From: Methylobacterium phyllostachyos
GTDB lineage: Bacteria > Pseudomonadota > Alphaproteobacteria > Rhizobiales > Beijerinckiaceae
Length of the DNA: 64,000 nucleotides
Assembly (NCBI RefSeq): GCF_900103445.1
Contig: NZ_FNHS01000009.1
Location: forward strand, 12,082 to 76,081
Direction of reading: 5' to 3'
Below, in pieces: positions 17,700 through 25,912 of the stretch (positions are counted from its first letter, which is position 1; each line of letters begins with the position of its first letter). The notes under the pieces were generated by a model that saw only the letters and a list, made by a program, of their open reading frames with translations, had not been told where the DNA came from and did not search any database. The translations under genes and the position numbers were made by a program.

Positions 17700-18110
17700 C
17701 GCAGGGCCAACCGCATCCTGACGCTGGCGAACCGCCATGGCCCGCTTGTCGTCCGGGCTGCCTGGTAGCTTCCGGTGGGCATCAACGCCGCCGCCAATGA
17801 CTGGCGCGGCGGGAACCTGCTCGGTCAGATCGACCGCGACGGGATGCCTGGGTGCATGGTCTCGACCTGCGCGCGGGCGCGCGAAGGCGCACGCCCGATG
17901 CGGCATGCTCCGCTCATCGGCTGGGACATCGCCTGCACGGCCGAAGGCGCGGTCATCGTGGAGATGAACGGGACGCCGGATGTCCTCCTTGTGCAGCGTG
18001 CCGACCGCATAGGCGTGCTGGGGCCGGACTGCGACGCGTTCCTGGCCAAGCAACGCGCCCATGCCTCCACCCACCGGCGCAGGATGCGCAATCTGATCGA
18101 CACCTATTAG
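17700..18110 (+). pseudogene. C-terminal fragment of a sugar-transfer associated ATP-grasp protein
   Basis: The frame from 17775 (GTG) to the stop at 18110 encodes GINAAANDWRGGNLLGQID and later PLIGWDIACTAEGAVIVEMN, matching the last third of ATP-grasp proteins linked to sugar transfer (their NxxxGGIxxxID and GWDIAxxxxGxxxIExN motifs). The part that normally sits between these two motifs is shortened. Just upstream the same frame carries a stop (TAG at 17766) in the position of the conserved LRLPVG-like strand, and the N-terminal two thirds of the family are missing. I read this as a truncated gene remnant lying before the glycosyltransferase gene, consistent with decay of a surface-glycan locus. 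It is possible that the short remaining ORF is still translated. Confidence 0.6.
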
Positions 18111-18449
18111 TCCGCAATCGATGGCGGATCTGGACCGGCCGAACGGCCACTATCAATCCAAGCACGCCGCGCAACCGCGTTCGAGCCGAGTTCAGGCCTC
18201 GAAGAACTGCGTATGACGTCCGCTCCTGTTCGGATTGGCGCAGGATCCGACAGCATTGCTCACGATGGTGCAGCTTGGTAAACGGTTTAACTAACGTTTC
18301 ACGTTCGGCGTTCACCATGGAATCTTCCAAGATCTAGCCGGATCGCTCGATGTGGCGGTTTGAAATGACATCAAAAAATTCAAAGTTCTGCCGATACCCA
18401 TAAAATACTTGGCTGTCGGGATTGGATCTAGCGATCGAGTACGCATGGT
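18111..18449. other. Lower-GC intergenic region before the glycosyltransferase gene
   Basis: About 340 bases with reduced GC towards the 3' end, probably carrying the promoter of the glycosyltransferase gene. No coding sequence, clear operator or terminator was recognised. Confidence 0.5.
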
Positions 18450-19379
18450 ATGTTTTACAGACGCACGGAATCGAGTCGTTTCGACTGCACGCTCATTGTA
18501 ATTGCACGCGATGAGGCGCCCTATATTATCGAATGGTTGGCCTTTCACCGCGCGGTGGGGTTCAGCCGGATCCTCGTCTTCGATCACGGGAGCACCGATG
18601 ACACGCCCGTGCTGGTCGCCCGGGCGGCCGCAGCCGATCCGGCCATTTCCTTGCACGCCATACCGATCCTGCTCGAAGCGTCGCCGCAGATCGCCGCCTA
18701 CACCGCTGGCATGGCCCTGGTGCGCACGCCTTGGGTGGCCTTCCTCGACGTCGACGAGTTCCTGGTGCCCTGGCGGGACGGTTCGCTGTCGAACTACCTC
18801 GCCCGGGTGCCCGAGGATGTCTCGGCCGTGCACATCAACTGGCGCTCCTTCGGATCGTCCGGCCTGGCCACTCCCGGCTACGCCTTCGTGACCGAGGCGT
18901 TCACGCGCTGCGCCCCGCCCGACTGGGCCTATCAGACCCACTACAAGACTCTCGCCCGTTCCGAGCATGTCCATGCCGTGCAAGTCCACGAGGTTATTCT
19001 CACCGCCGGACGACGCACGCTCTCGGACTTTACGGATGTCGCAGCCGATGCGACCGGGATGGCGGATCGGATCGCCTATGACGGCATCCAGCTCAATCAC
19101 TACCAGTGCAAGACCCGGGTCGAATTCATGGCTCGGATGCACCTGCCGAGTGCCGGGAACCCACGGGGTCCACGCCTCAACGATATGGCGCTCCGCTACA
19201 GCCTGCTCGACCGCAATGAAGTCGAGGACCGGTCGGCCTCGCTGTTCCACGCGGCTATGCGCGAGCGATGGACGGTCCTCTCCCGGCCGCGCGGCCCGCT
19301 TCGTGCCCGGGCAGCTGCGGCCCGTGTCTGGAGCCGCCTCATCGGCCGCGGCTTCGACGCGACGAACCTTGCCGCCTGA
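18450..19379 (+). CDS. Glycosyltransferase, GT2-like (Glyco_tranf_2_4 type)
   Basis: A 309-residue predicted nucleotide-sugar transferase with a GT-A fold. The N-terminal TLIVIARDEAPYIIEWLAFH segment and the DHGSTDDT motif bind the nucleotide sugar, and FLDVDEFLVP gives the metal-binding DxD at about residues 100-102. The rest contains the WRSFGSSG and LNHYQCKT segments typical of GT2/GT92-like proteins that act on surface glycans. No membrane segment is seen, so it should work in the cytoplasm. It follows an ATP-grasp remnant. Acceptor and sugar cannot be told from sequence. Confidence 0.88.
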   Translation: MFYRRTESSRFDCTLIVIARDEAPYIIEWLAFHRAVGFSRILVFDHGSTDDTPVLVARAAAADPAISLHAIPILLEASPQIAAYTAGMALVRTPWVAFLDVDEFLVPWRDGSLSNYLARVPEDVSAVHINWRSFGSSGLATPGYAFVTEAFTRCAPPDWAYQTHYKTLARSEHVHAVQVHEVILTAGRRTLSDFTDVAADATGMADRIAYDGIQLNHYQCKTRVEFMARMHLPSAGNPRGPRLNDMALRYSLLDRNEVEDRSASLFHAAMRERWTVLSRPRGPLRARAAAARVWSRLIGRGFDATNLAA

Positions 19380-19464
19380 AGCGCCGGTTTACCGTCTCTC
19401 GTGGTCGGCTCTGCCGGAGCTACACCATGAGCGACGCGTTGCGCCTGTCCTCCTTGCGGCTCGA

Positions 19465-19830
19465 TCAGGCCGAGCCTGACGCAGGCGATGGTGCCTGCAT
19501 CCGGGGCGCCACCTGCAGCTTGCGCATCACCCGGTCGATGTGAAAGGTCACGGCCCGCTCGCCAATGGCCACGATGCCGGCCGAGGGTTTGCCCCGGGCG
19601 ATCCAGGTGACGATCTCCGTCGCGCGCTCTGTGGGCAGAGAGCCTTCGGCCCGGTCGGAGGCAGCCGCGCCGCTTCGCTGCAGCACGTTGCGCAGAACGG
19701 CCACCAGCAGGTCGAAGGCGATCGGCTTCGGCATGAAGGCGTCGCAGCCGGGCCGCCGGGTCTCGATCCGGTTCTCCCGGCCCGCGAAGGCGGTCAGCGC
19801 GACGAAGCTGGTGTTCCTCCCAAGCGACGC
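19465..19830 (-). pseudogene. Fragment of a REC-LuxR response regulator
   Basis: The minus strand encodes SFVALTAFAGREN followed by GCDAFMPKPIAFDLL, the last half of a receiver domain with its conserved Lys, then a LuxR-type helix-turn-helix (TEIVTWIARGKPSAGIVAIG, then RAVTFHIDRVMRKLQV). The phosphoacceptor half of the receiver is missing upstream, no good start codon lies in this frame, and the helix-turn-helix has lost the usual LTPRE start. It is therefore a truncated remnant. The neighbouring GT and esterase genes face away or towards it without operon structure. Confidence 0.65.
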
Positions 19831-19969
19831 CGCAGACGCCGCAGGATCGCACCCGCCACTCCGAGCGGCCGAGGCTCCTCACAGCGGAAACGAAGCGCGG
19901 CTCGGTTGTTCCCGGGCCGGGGGCCACCGGCTCCGGGCGGTCACGCGGAGCGTCGTCCGGGTGACGGCC

Positions 19970-20896
19970 TCATGTCAGAGCGCCGTTGGCTTTCAGCCAT
20001 GCCGCGTACCATTTCGGCCAGGCGGCACTGGCCGTATCGGGGCGACCCATGGCGAAGCCGTGGCCGCCATCGGCGACGATGTGCAGATCCACCGGTACGC
20101 CGGCACGTTCGCACGCCGCCGCCATGATCCGGCTGTTCGCCACGTCGGCGATCCGGTCGTCTTCCGCCTGAACGAGGAAGATCGGCGGGCAGCGCGATCG
20201 GACATGATCCTCGACCGACCATTCCGCGCTCGCCGCCGGATCCGGGTGATGCCCGACGAGTTGCACGCGGGTCGAGGTGCGGTTGTAGGGCGGCTCCAGC
20301 GTGATCACCGGGTAGATCAGGGCCGCCTCGGCGGGACGGACGGACAGCGTGTCCGCCGCATCGACCGGCGCATAGGACGCGAAGGCGGAGCGCGTGGCAG
20401 CCAGACCCATCAGATGGCCGCCGGCTGAGAAGCCGAGCGCGCCCACGCGGTCCGGGTTCAAGCCGTAGCGCCCGGCCACCGCCCGGATCACGCGCAGGGC
20501 CCGCTGGGCATCCTGGAGCGGGGCCAGCGGGCCGGCGCCCCAGCCCTCGCCCGGGAGTCGATAGGCGAGCACGAAGGCGGTGATGCCGCGGGCGGCGAGC
20601 CATCGGGCGGCCGGACGGGCCTCCCGCTCGACCTCGATGCGTCTGTATCCCCCGCCGCCGGCCACGACCATCGCCGCACCGTTCGGCCGGGCGGGGACGA
20701 ACACCTCCAAGCTCGGCGTGGCGATGGTGCTGATCGCGCCGTGGCCGTCGATCGTCACGGGTCCCCCGGGGCCGCCCCCACCTGGTGGATCGCCGGGCCA
20801 GAGGGGAAGGGTCGGCCGGTCGCCCGCAGCCGCCTGGACGCGGGGAGCGGCGAGCGCCGCCGTGGCGAGCAGGAGGGATCTACGTGTCACCGGCAT
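19970..20896 (-). CDS. Exported alpha/beta hydrolase (BD-FAE-like esterase)
   Basis: A 308-residue alpha/beta hydrolase. The N-terminus TRRSLLLATAALAAP has a twin-Arg-like motif and hydrophobic stretch, so export is likely. The oxyanion strand is VVAGGGGYR, the nucleophile elbow GFSAGGH places Ser near residue 157, and the C-terminal GGHGFAMG provides the catalytic His, with QAEDDRIAD carrying the acid. This layout matches carbohydrate/lipid esterases and hydrolases with a BD-FAE domain. The substrate is unknown. The ATG at 20896 overlaps the end of the small gene at 20880-21023, suggesting coupling. Confidence 0.9.
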   Translation of the reverse strand: MPVTRRSLLLATAALAAPRVQAAAGDRPTLPLWPGDPPGGGGPGGPVTIDGHGAISTIATPSLEVFVPARPNGAAMVVAGGGGYRRIEVEREARPAARWLAARGITAFVLAYRLPGEGWGAGPLAPLQDAQRALRVIRAVAGRYGLNPDRVGALGFSAGGHLMGLAATRSAFASYAPVDAADTLSVRPAEAALIYPVITLEPPYNRTSTRVQLVGHHPDPAASAEWSVEDHVRSRCPPIFLVQAEDDRIADVANSRIMAAACERAGVPVDLHIVADGGHGFAMGRPDTASAAWPKWYAAWLKANGALT

Positions 20897-21023
20897 GGGG
20901 AACCGAGCGCGGTTGGCGATGCTGCGAGGTCGTCACGGGGCCTGGGGGCGCCGCCGCGCGGACCGCGTGCACGGCCAGACTGGCGAAGACCACGATCAAC
21001 AGCAGGCGCGCGAGGAGCGACAT
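20880..21023 (-). CDS. Small exported peptide upstream of the esterase
   Basis: A possible 47-residue product with a signal-peptide-like start (MSLLARLLLIVVFASLAVHA) and a short hydrophilic tail. Its stop lies 17 bases inside the esterase gene, so the two would be translationally coupled. No family was recognised and there is no strong ribosome site; it may only be a leader ORF. Confidence 0.4.
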   Translation of the reverse strand: MSLLARLLLIVVFASLAVHAVRAAAPPGPVTTSQHRQPRSVPHAGDT

Positions 21024-21070
21024 GGCGCTGGCGTCACACGTCGCCGACCAACGGACCTGAAGCCGTGGCC

Positions 21071-21101
21071 CCCCGCGGCCGGCAAAGGCCCGGCCGCGGG
21101 G
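21071..21101 (-). terminator. Strong 12-bp hairpin after the glycine-zipper exported protein
   Basis: A perfect 12-base stem, CCCCGCGGCCGG at 21071-21082 pairing with 21090-21101, seven-base loop, 25 bases past the stop of the minus-strand gene at 21126. No T-run. Confidence 0.6.
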
Positions 21102-21125
21102 CAACCCGGCCGGTGCCGTGTCCGG

Positions 21126-21575
21126 TCAGCGATCCCACGAGAACATCTCGGGATGCGCGTGCTGCCACGCGGCCCGCTGCTCCTGATGCTGTCCGATCAG
21201 GATGCCGAGCTTCACGCAGGCCCGCCGGTCCCCCGCGTCGCAGCCCTCGTGCAGGTGGAAGGCGCGCTCGCCGGCCTCGTCATGGACCACGACCTCCCGG
21301 ACCGACGGACGCTCCTCGATCACCTCCCGCACGACGGGATGCGCCTGCACATACACCGGGGGCGGAGGGGGCGGAGGCGGCGCGTAACTTGGCGCCGGGC
21401 GGGCTTCGTTGAGCAGGGCACCGGCCACGACACCGCCGATCACACCGGCCGCCGCGCCGCCGATGATCGCGGCGTTGACCCCATCGCGCGCTTGCGCGGT
21501 GGGGACGCTCGAACAGAGGGCGAGCGCGGCAAGGCCAACCAGCGCCGTGCCGGAGCGCAACGGTGGGACACGCAT
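21126..21575 (-). CDS. Exported protein with glycine-zipper and polyproline segment
   Basis: A 149-residue protein with a signal peptide (about residues 1-29, cleavage after TAQA), a glycine-zipper hydrophobic stretch (AAIIGGAAAGVIGGVVAGAL), a run of eight prolines and a charged C-terminal region with two Cys (HEGCDAGDRRACVKLGIL). ATG 21575 follows a GGAGG site. Glycine-zipper proteins often associate with the outer membrane. A strong hairpin follows the gene. Function unknown. Confidence 0.75.
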   Translation of the reverse strand: MRVPPLRSGTALVGLAALALCSSVPTAQARDGVNAAIIGGAAAGVIGGVVAGALLNEARPAPSYAPPPPPPPPVYVQAHPVVREVIEERPSVREVVVHDEAGERAFHLHEGCDAGDRRACVKLGILIGQHQEQRAAWQHAHPEMFSWDR

Positions 21576-21703
21576 GGAAGCCTCCAGGGCTGTAGGACTG
21601 CGCGAAGATGGCACCCGGGGTGGTAAAGCGATGGTTGCAGACCGGGCCCGGGCCGGACACGCTTCGGTGAGCGACCCGGCACCGGCCGTTCATGCGGTGG
21701 CGC

Positions 21704-21991
21704 TCACCAGTAGCGGCGTGGGCCATAGAACCCGTATGGCCGGTAATAGGGGCGCGGCCGGTAGTAGCCCCAGCGGGGACCGTAGACGCGCGGGCGACCC
21801 CAGCCCCAGTTCGGGCGGCAGATGCCCCACGGATTGGGGTAAAAGCCGGGCCCACACCCGAACGCGACCTGTTGCACGGTCGCATTCCCGACCAGGGGTG
21901 CGGGGGCCAGCGGAGCGGCGGTCGCCGCGGTGGCAAGTCCAAGGCCGCTGGCCATTACAGCAGCCACTGCGAACGCTCGAATGTGCGTCAT
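21704..21991 (-). CDS. GCG_CRPN-type exported small protein
   Basis: A 95-residue exported peptide. Signal peptide at residues 1-26 (ending ATAA). The mature part has FGCGPGFYPNPWGICRPN, which fits the GCG_CRPN prefix that precedes Tyr/Pro/Arg-rich repeats in a family widespread in Methylobacterium and relatives. The tail (YGPRWGYYRPRPYYRPYG) is Y, R, P and G rich. The two Cys could form a disulfide. ATG 21991 has a weak upstream ribosome site. Function is unknown; the family is seen in many copies per genome. Confidence 0.85.
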   Translation of the reverse strand: MTHIRAFAVAAVMASGLGLATAATAAPLAPAPLVGNATVQQVAFGCGPGFYPNPWGICRPNWGWGRPRVYGPRWGYYRPRPYYRPYGFYGPRRYW

Positions 21992-22315
21992 GACAAGACT
22001 CCATCGCTATCGGACGGTGCGAAGACCGGCCGGGCAATGACCAAGCTGCGCCCCTGCGGATGAGCGCTGGCTGAACTAAAATTGACGCTTTTGGGGCAAA
22101 TGTATCAGCAAGTAACAGCAGGTAACGACGATGATGATCTTGCCGGTTTCGCGCAAGCGCGAGCTGAAGTCTTCATCCATGGTTCGGTGCGCAGGCCGGC
22201 TCGGCGTCGCCGGGCGCCCGGTGGATCTGGCGCAGATCGCCGAGGCCGCGGCGGCTCCGTCGCAGAGCTTGCCTGCCAGCGCTGCGGCAGCTGTGAACCG
22301 GGGACGGCCCACGTG

Positions 22316-22561
22316 GTGAAGCCTCTCGTCCTGCTTGCGGTTGGCGCCGGTCTCGCGCTCCCCAATGCCGCCCACGCGATCGGAAACCCGGCCTCAGTCT
22401 TCTGCGCAACGATGGGCGGACGGTCCGTCCAAGCAAAGCTGCCCGACGGGGGCGAGGTCGGGCTCTGCGATCTTCCGGGCAGGAAGATCGTCGAGGCCTG
22501 GACGCTGTACCGGATGCTCCAGGGCGCCAAGCCGGCGCCGAACGACAATCCGTTCCGGTAG
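22316..22561 (+). CDS. DUF333 family exported protein
   Basis: An 81-residue protein from GTG 22316 with a signal peptide (KPLVLLAVGAGLALPNAAHA) and a full DUF333 domain: NPASVFCATMGG, GGEVGLCDLPGR, then EAWTLYR. The two Cys in those motifs are conserved in the family, sometimes named putative hemolysin without experimental basis. The gene is monocistronic. A GTG three bases upstream (22313) is also possible. Confidence 0.82.
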   Translation: MKPLVLLAVGAGLALPNAAHAIGNPASVFCATMGGRSVQAKLPDGGEVGLCDLPGRKIVEAWTLYRMLQGAKPAPNDNPFR

Positions 22562-22702
22562 CCCATCCCGTCGCTGTTGTGACTCCGCGCGCTGGACGCG
22601 CCGGCGGGGGCGGTCCCGACCGCCACGCCCCGGGCCGGCTTCCCGCGTGCCGCGCCGCCGCTTAAGGAGAGCGCTCGCCCCGCGCATCGCACCGGAGCCC
22701 CC

Positions 22703-23548
22703 ATGGCGCGCACCACATCGCTCACGTTCCCCATCCGCGCCGCGCTGGCGCTCCTGACCCTGGTCGCGGGCACGGCGGCCCGGGCGGACGCGACCCTCGA
22801 CCGGATCAAGGGCCGGCAGAAGCTCACGGTCGGCATCATCCTGTCGGGGGCGCCGTTCGGCTACATCGATCCGCAGACTCGTGCCGAGAAGGGCTTCAAC
22901 ATCGACCTCGCCCGGGCGCTGGCGGACAAGCTCGGCGTCAAGGTCGAACTCGTCACCGTCACGCCGCCCAACCGCGTGCAGTTCCTGCAGCAGGGCAAGG
23001 TCGATATCCTGATCGCAAACATGCAGTACACGGAGGACCGCGCGAAGATTCTCGACCACGTGCCGACCCCTTACGACCGCGCCGGGGGCGCTGCGCTCGG
23101 CCGCAAGGACAGCGGCATCCACGACTGGACCGATCTCAAGGGTAAGCCGGTCTGCATCTCGCAGGGCTCGAACTACGCGCAGCCGCTCGCCGACACCTAC
23201 GGGGCCGTGGTGAAGGGGATCCCGAGCCAGCCCGAATCGATGCTGGCGCTTCAGGGCGGCAACTGCGTGGTGGCGGTACACGTCGCGCCGACGCTCAAGC
23301 TCCTGCTCGCCGACCGCCCGGACGACTGGAAGGACTACGCCATCGTCATCCCTACCGAGCTGGACCCGGCCGATTCCGTGATCTGGCTGCGCAAGGGCGA
23401 GCGCGACACCGCGGCGGCCCTCGACGCGGCCGTGCGCGACCTGCACGGCTCCGGGGCCATGCTGGACATGGCCAAGGCCAACCGGTTGGTCGACCCGACC
23501 TTCCTGGAGGAGGAGCGGCGCAAGTTCGCCGCCCAGGCCAAGCCGTGA
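22703..23548 (+). CDS. Polar amino-acid type ABC transporter substrate-binding protein (family 3)
   Basis: A 281-residue periplasmic binding protein. Signal peptide at residues 1-29 (ending GTAARA). The mature part starts with the family 3 pattern LTVGIILSGAPFGYIDP and continues with GFNIDLARALADKLGVKVEL, then the hinge region GKVDILIANMQYTEDR. Length and motifs fit amino-acid or amino-acid-like ligand binders. It opens an operon of two permeases, an ATPase, an MmgE/PrpD protein and a flavin monooxygenase with overlaps or short gaps. The ligand cannot be told; the following enzymes argue for an amino-polycarboxylate or sulfur amino acid. Confidence 0.92.
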   Translation: MARTTSLTFPIRAALALLTLVAGTAARADATLDRIKGRQKLTVGIILSGAPFGYIDPQTRAEKGFNIDLARALADKLGVKVELVTVTPPNRVQFLQQGKVDILIANMQYTEDRAKILDHVPTPYDRAGGAALGRKDSGIHDWTDLKGKPVCISQGSNYAQPLADTYGAVVKGIPSQPESMLALQGGNCVVAVHVAPTLKLLLADRPDDWKDYAIVIPTELDPADSVIWLRKGERDTAAALDAAVRDLHGSGAMLDMAKANRLVDPTFLEEERRKFAAQAKP

Positions 23549-23588
23549 CGCAAGCCGAGACGCATGCCGTGAGCCAGTCGCGGACCGC

Positions 23589-24332
23589 ATGATCGACGCC
23601 GCCCTGCAGCACTTCATCGCCGGCGCGGCCGCGCTTGGCCTGCACTACGACTTCCTGCTGAGCGGCACCGAGGTCCGGTCGTGGCTCGCCGGGATGGGTA
23701 CGACGCTGCTGCTCGTCGTCCTGGCGATCCCGCTGAGCCTCGCGGCCGGGATCGCCTTCGCGGCGGCCCTGACCTCCGGCCGGCCGTGGCTCGCCGGGCC
23801 GGTGCGGGCCTATGTCGAGCTGACGCGCAACACACCAACGCTGGTGCAGCTCATGTTCGCGTTCTTCGCCCTCAACATGCTCCTGTCCCGGGCCCTGGGC
23901 GGCGCGGCCAACAACCCGTTCTCGCCGCTCTTCTGGGTGGTGGCGGTGACGGGCCTGCACGTCGCGGCCTTCCACGCGGAGGCCCTGCGCGGCGGGATCG
24001 AGGCGGTTCCGGCGCCCCTGGTCGAAGCCGCGCAGGCGACCGGATTCTCGGACCTGGAGATCCTGCGCTTCGTGACGCTCCCGCTGGCGCTGCGCACGGC
24101 CCTGCCGGCGCTGGTAAACAACCTTGTCAACCTCGTGAAGCTCACCACCATCGGCTCGGCAATCGCCGTGAGCGAGGTGACCTACGCGTCGATCATGATC
24201 TGGACCCAGCGCGACAACGTCCTCGAGCTGATGATCGGGATCCTGCTGTTCTTCGGGCTCATCAACCTCACCGTGTCGCGGATCGGCCGCCTGATCGAGC
24301 GCCGCCTCGCGGTGCCGGGATACGGCGTGTGA
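23589..24332 (+). CDS. Amino-acid ABC transporter permease (HisM/GlnP type)
   Basis: A 247-residue inner-membrane permease with about five to six hydrophobic segments and the family EAA loop (ALRGGIEAVPAPLVEAAQAT). An N-terminal YVELTRNTPTLVQLMFAFFA segment is typical of HisM/GlnP permeases. Its stop overlaps the start of the second permease (24329-24332), so the pair is coupled. It should form a heterodimer with the next protein. Confidence 0.92.
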   Translation: MIDAALQHFIAGAAALGLHYDFLLSGTEVRSWLAGMGTTLLLVVLAIPLSLAAGIAFAAALTSGRPWLAGPVRAYVELTRNTPTLVQLMFAFFALNMLLSRALGGAANNPFSPLFWVVAVTGLHVAAFHAEALRGGIEAVPAPLVEAAQATGFSDLEILRFVTLPLALRTALPALVNNLVNLVKLTTIGSAIAVSEVTYASIMIWTQRDNVLELMIGILLFFGLINLTVSRIGRLIERRLAVPGYGV

Positions 24333-25105
24333 GCGCCGCCGCGCTTCCCGCCCGCGGGGCCATGCGCGCGGCTTGGCCGTGGCTCGCCGCCGCCTGCGGC
24401 GCCATCCTGCTGTGGTGGCTCCTCGATGCGCGGCTGACGCACGACCTGCTGGATTGGCTGCCCTATCTGGCCTCGGGCTTCGCCATGAACGTCCTGATCA
24501 GCGTGCTCGCCATGACGCTGGGCACGCTCGGCGGAATCGTGCTCGGCGCGATGGAGCTCTCGGCCGCGCGGCTCGTGCGCGCCCCGGCCGTGGCCTACGT
24601 GCAGGTGTTCCGCAACGCGCCGCACCTCGTGCTGATCTTCGCCACCACCTACATCTTCCCCTTCGAGATTGTGGTGGCCGGCAACTACCTGCCGTTCCCC
24701 GACTGGCTGAAGGCGGTGCTCGGCCTCGCCATCCCCGCCGCCGCCTACGTGGCTGAGATCGCCCGGGGCGCGATTTTGTCGGTCCCGACGACGCAGTGGG
24801 ACGCGGCCAAGGGCATCGGCCTGTCGCGCAGCCAGACCCTGCGCTGGATCATCCTGCCCCAGTGCCTGCGCCGGGCGCTGCCGCCCTGGATGAACCTCTC
24901 CGCCTCGATCACCATGAGCACGGCGCTGGCCTCGCTGGTCGGCGTCCACGAGCTGCTCCACGCCGCGACGGATGCCAGCACCGCCGTGCGGCGCGACGAC
25001 TTCACCGTCGCGATCTACCTGACGGTGCTGCTGGCGTTCTTCCTGTTCTGCTACCCGATCTCGCGCCTGACGCGGCGGCTCGAACGCCGCCTCGGACGCC
25101 GCTGA
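24329..25105 (+). CDS. Amino-acid ABC transporter permease, second subunit
   Basis: A 258-residue permease of the same type, with VQVFRNAPHLVLIF in the YVxxFRxTPxLVQ position and an EAA loop (IARGAILSVPTTQWDAAKGI). GTG 24329 overlaps the previous stop by four bases; an ATG 33 bases in is the alternative. About five membrane segments. Forms the channel with the first permease. Confidence 0.9.
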   Translation: MSAAALPARGAMRAAWPWLAAACGAILLWWLLDARLTHDLLDWLPYLASGFAMNVLISVLAMTLGTLGGIVLGAMELSAARLVRAPAVAYVQVFRNAPHLVLIFATTYIFPFEIVVAGNYLPFPDWLKAVLGLAIPAAAYVAEIARGAILSVPTTQWDAAKGIGLSRSQTLRWIILPQCLRRALPPWMNLSASITMSTALASLVGVHELLHAATDASTAVRRDDFTVAIYLTVLLAFFLFCYPISRLTRRLERRLGRR

Positions 25106-25117
25106 CAGCCGGACCCT

Positions 25118-25912
25118 ATGGCTCAAGATTCCGCAGACCGGCCGACCCTGGTGAATCTCCAGGATGTCCACCTGTCCTTCGGGGCGGTCGAGGTGCTCAA
25201 GGGCATCGATCTGACCGTGGCGAAGGGCGATGCGGTCTCGATCATCGGTCCGTCCGGATCGGGCAAATCGACCATCCTGCGCTGCATCAACGGGCTGGCG
25301 CAGCCGCAGGCCGGCCGGATCACCGTGGCGGGCGTGCGCGTCGATGCCCTGCGCAGCGAGGCCGAGCGAATTGCCCTGCGCAAGCGCATCGGGGTGGTGT
25401 TCCAGCAATACAACCTGTTCCCGCACCTCACGGTGCTGCAGAACATCACCCTGGCGCCGGTCCGGATCCTCAAGGTGCCGCGCGCCGAGGCGGAGGGCCA
25501 CGCGCGGGACCTGCTCGCCCGGGTTCGCCTCGCCGACAAGGTCTCAGCCTATCCGGGCGAGCTCTCGGGCGGCCAGCAGCAGCGGGTCGCCATCGCCCGG
25601 GCGCTCGCCATGCGGCCGGAACTCGTGCTGTTCGACGAGGTGACCTCGGCCCTCGATCCCGAGATGGTCGGCGAGGTGCTGGCCGTGATCCGCGCGCTCG
25701 TCCGCGAGGGGCTTACCAGTATCCTGGTCACCCACGAGATGCGCTTCGCCGAGGAGATCAGCGATACGATCGCGTTCACCGAGAACGGTCGCATCGTCGC
25801 GCAGGCGCCGCCCGCGGAGCTGTTCTACAAATCGGGAAACCCGCGCATCCGCCAGTTCATCGGCGGCTTCCAGGGGTTTCGCGACGCGGTGCAGGATCGG
25901 GAGGGGATCTGA
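25118..25912 (+). CDS. Amino-acid ABC transporter ATP-binding protein
   Basis: A 264-residue ATPase. Walker A GPSGSGKST near residue 45, Q-loop VVFQQYNLFPH, signature LSGGQQQRVAIARAL, Walker B LVLFDEVTSALDPE and H-loop LVTHEM are all intact. These are characteristic of the GlnQ/HisP branch. It energises the two upstream permeases and its stop overlaps the start of the MmgE/PrpD gene by one base, tying the enzyme to the transporter. Confidence 0.95.
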   Translation: MAQDSADRPTLVNLQDVHLSFGAVEVLKGIDLTVAKGDAVSIIGPSGSGKSTILRCINGLAQPQAGRITVAGVRVDALRSEAERIALRKRIGVVFQQYNLFPHLTVLQNITLAPVRILKVPRAEAEGHARDLLARVRLADKVSAYPGELSGGQQQRVAIARALAMRPELVLFDEVTSALDPEMVGEVLAVIRALVREGLTSILVTHEMRFAEEISDTIAFTENGRIVAQAPPAELFYKSGNPRIRQFIGGFQGFRDAVQDREGI

